From Sphingobacterium thalpophilum (GTDB taxonomy: Bacteria; Bacteroidota; Bacteroidia; Flavobacteriales; Flavobacteriaceae), in the NCBI GenBank assembly GCA_943325255.2, contig CALPOS020000004.1, positions 1 through 28,496 on the forward strand: a stretch of 28,496 nt of DNA. Reading direction: 5' to 3'. Position numbers and translations under genes: made by a program. Under the pieces are notes generated by a model. The model was given only the letters and a program-made list of their open reading frames with translations. It was not told the origin of the DNA and searched no databases. Of the stretch, positions 25,683 to 28,496 are shown piece by piece. How positions within the stretch are numbered: the stretch's first letter is position 1; each line of letters starts with the position of its first letter.

Positions 25683-26534
25683 ATGAAAAAGATTACTACC
25701 TTATTCTTGTCTTTTGTTGCAACAGCTTCTATGATGGCAAACATTTCTAACTCAGAAAAAGAGGCTTTAGTAAAATTGTATAAAGCGACCAATGGAAGTC
25801 AGTGGACGAACAAATGGGATTTGGATGCTTCTGAGACTACTTGGTATGGAGTTAAAATTCAAAATAATCAAGTCATTGCTTTGAATCTTTCAAACAATCA
25901 TTTGGTTGGACAGTTGCCTGCAGAAATCGGTAACCTAGTTTATCTGCAACAACTGAATCTATTCAAGAATGATATTTCAGGCGCAATACCAGCTTCGATT
26001 GGTAACTTGAAAAAAATGAAAAATTTAAACTTATCCTTTAATAAATTGTGGGGTAAAATTCCAGTGTCTCTGGGTGAAGTAACTTCCTTGATTTCAGTAG
26101 AGATGTTTATGAATCAACTTTCAGGAGAACTTCCAGCGGAATTAGGAAACTTGAAAAACCTAAAGACCTTGTCTTTATTTAATAATGAATTGTCTGGAAA
26201 TATTCCAAGTACAATCTACGAGCTGAAGTCCCTAAAGATCTTGTTATTGAACAGTAACAAACTTACCGGTCGATTAAGTAAAGAAGTAGCAAATATGACT
26301 TCCCTTGAAAACTTAAGCTTATTTGAAAATAACATGGACGGTCAAGTACCATTCGATTTAGAAAAATTGAGCAATCTAAAAGAAATGAATATTTCATACA
26401 ATATGTTTAGCGGTTTGGTTTCTAGAAACTTAGCAAAACTAGACACACTTAATATGACAATGATTAATGAAAAAGGATTGGTTGTTAACTTGCCAGTTGT
26501 TGATAGAAACTCAGCATATGCAAATGAAGATTAA
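25683..26534 (+). CDS. Exported leucine-rich-repeat protein 1
   Basis: This 283-residue protein has a signal peptide (MKKITTLFLSFVATASMMA), an N-terminal cap (EKEALVKLYKATNGSQWTNK, then W..W.GV) and about eight 24-residue repeats of the plant-type consensus LxxLxxLxLxxNxLxGxIPxxIGNL, such as LVYLQQLNLFKNDISGAIP and LKNLKTLSLFNNELSGNIP. It ends in a cap with NMTMINEKGLVVNLPV. No C-terminal type IX sorting domain is visible, so surface display by T9SS is not supported by sequence. I chose 25683 as start since it gives a signal peptide; 25623 would place the operator inside the gene. Its paralogue follows after 53 bp. Confidence 0.88.
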   Translation: MKKITTLFLSFVATASMMANISNSEKEALVKLYKATNGSQWTNKWDLDASETTWYGVKIQNNQVIALNLSNNHLVGQLPAEIGNLVYLQQLNLFKNDISGAIPASIGNLKKMKNLNLSFNKLWGKIPVSLGEVTSLISVEMFMNQLSGELPAELGNLKNLKTLSLFNNELSGNIPSTIYELKSLKILLLNSNKLTGRLSKEVANMTSLENLSLFENNMDGQVPFDLEKLSNLKEMNISYNMFSGLVSRNLAKLDTLNMTMINEKGLVVNLPVVDRNSAYANED

Positions 26535-26587
26535 TACCTAAATGTCAAAAACAACTCAAATCACATTTATATTTTAAACTCAAGATT

Positions 26588-27439
26588 ATGAAAAAACTTA
26601 CCCTAATTGTCTTGACAATAGTATTGTCAACACCAATCTTGGCAAGTGTTTCACTTCCAGAAAAAGATGCGCTAATTAAATTATACATAGCCACCAACGG
26701 AAGCCATTGGAAAACAAAATGGAATCTAGAAGAACCAGTTGAAAGATGGTTCGGAGTTAAAGTTAGTGATAGCAAAGTGATTTCGTTAGATCTCTCTAAT
26801 AATAATTTGATGGGCGAACTGCCAAACGAATTAGGAAATCTGATCTACCTTCAAAAACTTAAATTAACTAGAAATGCAATTTCTGGAGTACTTCCAGAAT
26901 CAATTGGAAACATGAAAATGTTGAAGATATTGAACGTTTCTTTTAATAAATTGACAGGAACAATTCCAACCAAAATAGGAGAAGTTAACGAATTGATCCT
27001 TCTTGACTTGTATATGAATAAACTCTCAGGCCAATTACCAAATGAAATAGGAAATCTAAAAAAGCTAAAAAAATTGTCGGTTTACAATAACGAATTGCAA
27101 GGAAGTCTTCCGTTGTCATTGTATCAAATGAAGTCGCTCAAGATTTTGCTTCTAAACAGCAATAAATTTGGCGGTAGATTAGAGCCGGAAATTGCCAACT
27201 TAACTCAATTAGAGGTCTTCAGTTTGTTCGACAATAATATGGAAGGGCAAATTCCATTCAATCTAGAAAAGTTGTATAAACTGAAAGAAATGAACATCTC
27301 TTACAATATGTTTAACGGACCAGTTTCAAAGAATCTTTCGAAAATGGATTCGCTCAACATGACAATGCTCAATCAAGAAGGATTGGCAGTCAACCTAAAA
27401 GTGCTCGAAAAGAATACAGCACTCACCAACGAAGAATAA
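26588..27439 (+). CDS. Exported leucine-rich-repeat protein 2 (paralogue of 25683-26534)
   Basis: Also 283 residues, alignable to the previous protein end to end without gaps, with roughly half or more of the residues identical; the most similar stretch is the late region MKSLKILLLNSNK and KLKEMNISYNMFNGPVSKNL. It has a signal peptide (KKLTLIVLTIVLSTPILA), the same cap (EKDALIKLYIATNGSHW) and the same number of 24-residue plant-type repeats. This is a tandem gene duplication with no obvious intervening promoter or terminator, so the two are probably one transcript ending at 27491-27520. The binding partner is unknown. Confidence 0.88.
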   Translation: MKKLTLIVLTIVLSTPILASVSLPEKDALIKLYIATNGSHWKTKWNLEEPVERWFGVKVSDSKVISLDLSNNNLMGELPNELGNLIYLQKLKLTRNAISGVLPESIGNMKMLKILNVSFNKLTGTIPTKIGEVNELILLDLYMNKLSGQLPNEIGNLKKLKKLSVYNNELQGSLPLSLYQMKSLKILLLNSNKFGGRLEPEIANLTQLEVFSLFDNNMEGQIPFNLEKLYKLKEMNISYNMFNGPVSKNLSKMDSLNMTMLNQEGLAVNLKVLEKNTALTNEE

Positions 27440-27490
27440 AGTAAGTTTTTTTTATAGTTAATAATTGTTTTGTAATTAAATTAATGGGTT

Positions 27491-27524
27491 AAAAACCACC
27501 AATGGGAATTGGTGGTTTTTTGTT
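27491..27524 (+). terminator. Intrinsic terminator after the LRR genes
   Basis: A 13-bp stem (AAAAACCACCAAT at 27491-27503, ATTGGTGGTTTTT at 27508-27520) with the tetraloop GGGA is followed by a T-tract. Confidence 0.9.
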
Positions 27525-27595
27525 TTTTGTTCTTTCCATTCGTATATCGTTTTAAATCCATCAATTGAGATATTGACATTTTTCGTAAAATTAAC

Positions 27596-27625
27596 TTGCG
27601 GTTATGATTTTAGGTTGTATATTTG
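27596..27625 (+). promoter_or_regulatory. Promoter of the initiator tRNA gene
   Basis: TTG (27596-27598), 19-bp spacer, TATATTTG (27618-27625): a complete match to the Bacteroidota consensus, 12 bp before the tRNA 5' end. Confidence 0.75.
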
Positions 27626-27637
27626 CACTCGAAACAG

Positions 27638-27710
27638 CGCGGGATAGAGCAGTAGGCAGCTCGTCGGGCTCATAACCCGAAGGTCACAGGTTCGAGTCCT
27701 GTTCCCGCTA
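27638..27710 (+). tRNA. Initiator tRNA-Met (anticodon CAT)
   Basis: All 73 bases fold as a standard cloverleaf: acceptor CGCGGGA/TCCCGCT, D-stem GAGC/GCTC, anticodon stem TCGGG/CCCGA with loop CTCATAA, variable AGGTC, T-stem ACAGG/CCTGT with loop TTCGAGT, discriminator A73. Initiator marks are the unpaired 1-72 position (here C1 with U72, whereas E. coli has C1-A72), A11-U24 in the D-stem, and three G-C pairs (GGG/CCC) next to the anticodon loop. The CCA end is not encoded (CTA follows), so it must be added. The gene has its own promoter and hairpin terminator. Confidence 0.95.
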
Positions 27711-28285
27711 CTAACGCAGACCCACCAATTTTTTTGGTGGGTTTTTTGTTTTTACTACCTTCAGGAACCCTTGCTAATGCTCGGTTCATTTCAAAAATAA
27801 CATTGATATTTGAGGTTAGATATTGTCTTCCTGACATGTCTAATGACACACCATCTGGAACGACTAATTCTTGAACTCTTTTTTTAGTTTCAACATCTTC
27901 AGAATCCCAGTATTTATTGATGTTCTGTGATACGTCCAACGAAAAATCAATGTACTTTTCCAGGTTAGATATTTTTGAATCTAACTTTCCGATTTTCTGA
28001 TTAATTTGAAAAATCTTTTCTTCAAATTCAGCTTTTAATTCATTGTATATTTCTTTGTCATCTATCTCTCCCATAGCAAATCTCCTTTTTAGCTTTTTTA
28101 AGTTCTGATTCGTGTTTGATTTTACTTTGTTTCAAAGCTTCTTCTTCATTGGAGGAGTCGTTAGTTAACATTTCATAAGTTAATTTTAATTGTTCCTTAT
28201 AAACAGTTAGTAACTCTTCAGGCAACTTAAAATTAGATAGTAGTTCTGCAATATTTTTCACAAAAAAAATCAGACCCATTTCCAT
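27670..28285 (-). pseudogene. C-terminal remnant of a serine recombinase, frameshifted, running into the tRNA
   Basis: Two overlapping minus-strand frames together give the coiled-coil C-terminal part of a large serine recombinase. The first (28285-28058) has VYKEQLKLTYEML and a Lys/Glu helix; the second (28074-27670) continues GEIDDKEIYNELKAEFEEKI, then NINKYWDSEDVETKKRVQEL and VVPDGV, as in Bacteroidota recombinases. The frames join if one A is removed from the five-A run at 28086-28090, giving KRRFAMGEIDD. The catalytic domain is missing; a TGA stop lies just upstream of 28285. The 3' end reads through the tRNA terminator and the antisense tRNA (ending VAGTGLEPVTFGL), with its TGA stop formed from the anticodon loop. 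It appears to be a dead remnant of an element that used this tRNA gene. Confidence 0.72.
27720..27750 (+). terminator. Intrinsic terminator of the tRNA gene
   Basis: CCCACCAA (27721-27728) pairs with TTGGTGGG (27734-27741) around a T-only loop, followed by TTTTTT. Confidence 0.85.
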
Positions 28286-28496
28286 ATCTCAGATATTTAT
28301 AATAAAACACAAATATCATGGACATACAACAACTCAAATCTAAAAATACTGGCGTTCTCCTGCCAATATCTGGAGGCAAAGTAAATTCTAGCTAAATCAA
28401 TTTTTATTGACTCAAAAGTTAAATATAGGGTTCTTACGGAGATTAAATAGGTATTTGTAAACTGGGAGTTTTATAAATGAAAATGGGTTCAACAAA

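Noticed and set aside
26535..27439. T9SS C-terminal sorting domain on the LRR proteins
   Set aside because: The C-termini (AYANED, ALTNEE) lack the glycine- and lysine-containing strands expected of type A or B sorting domains.
27670..27741. Protein tail VAGTGLEPVTFGL as a real domain
   Set aside because: It is the antisense translation of the tRNA and its terminator, so it carries no independent protein signal.

Overview
The window looks like chromosomal DNA of a Flavobacterium-type member of the Bacteroidota. The evidence is an AT-rich sequence, a complete gldK-gldL-gldM-gldN gliding/type IX secretion cluster, promoters of the Bacteroidota form (TTG, about 19-23 bp, TANNTTTG) in place of classical -35/-10 boxes, few recognisable Shine-Dalgarno sites, and gene families typical of flavobacteria (DUF2490, LptE, SecG with an Ala/Pro-rich tail).

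Layout. (1) 1-1737: the end of a TonB-dependent receptor followed by a small exported heavy-metal-associated (HMA) protein and a DUF2490 outer-membrane-type protein, probably one metal-related operon. (2) 1908-2603: a DedA membrane protein, convergent with groEL across a shared hairpin terminator. (3) 2657-10421, all minus strand: miaB, a sigma-54 activator, a lipoprotein of unknown function, lptE, a TPR-like protein and secG, then a terminator, then groES-groEL with its own promoter. (4) 10764-14414: topA and a degenerate arginase-fold protein. (5) 14683-19347: gldKLMN, encoding the T9SS trans-envelope ring (K,N) and the proton-driven motor (L,M). (6) 19407-25449: housekeeping and hypothetical genes (FAD oxidoreductase, DUF983, ABC-F ATPase, DUF4345, FemAB-like acyltransferase, pterin dehydratase, DUF1761). 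(7) 25683-27439: two tandem exported leucine-rich-repeat paralogues. (8) 27638-28285: initiator tRNA-Met abutted by a frameshifted, truncated serine-recombinase remnant whose reading frame runs antisense into the tRNA; this marks an old integration site.

The non-coding DNA carries several repeat types: two ~100-bp elements with conserved ends and a variable but self-complementary core (10526-10630 and 22838-22937, resembling what I remember of the Flavo-1 RNA motif), a 17-bp perfect hairpin between miaB and the sigma-54 regulator, five 8-bp tandem units upstream of the TPR gene, and a near-identical ~33-bp motif with two ATCGA half-sites 20 bp apart upstream of both gldK and the LRR pair. That shared motif, the inactive-looking arginase next to gldK, and the tRNA/recombinase junction are the observations I rate highest. 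I found no CRISPR array, complete insertion sequence, rRNA or obvious defence system. All assignments are by reading sequence; no database search was run.
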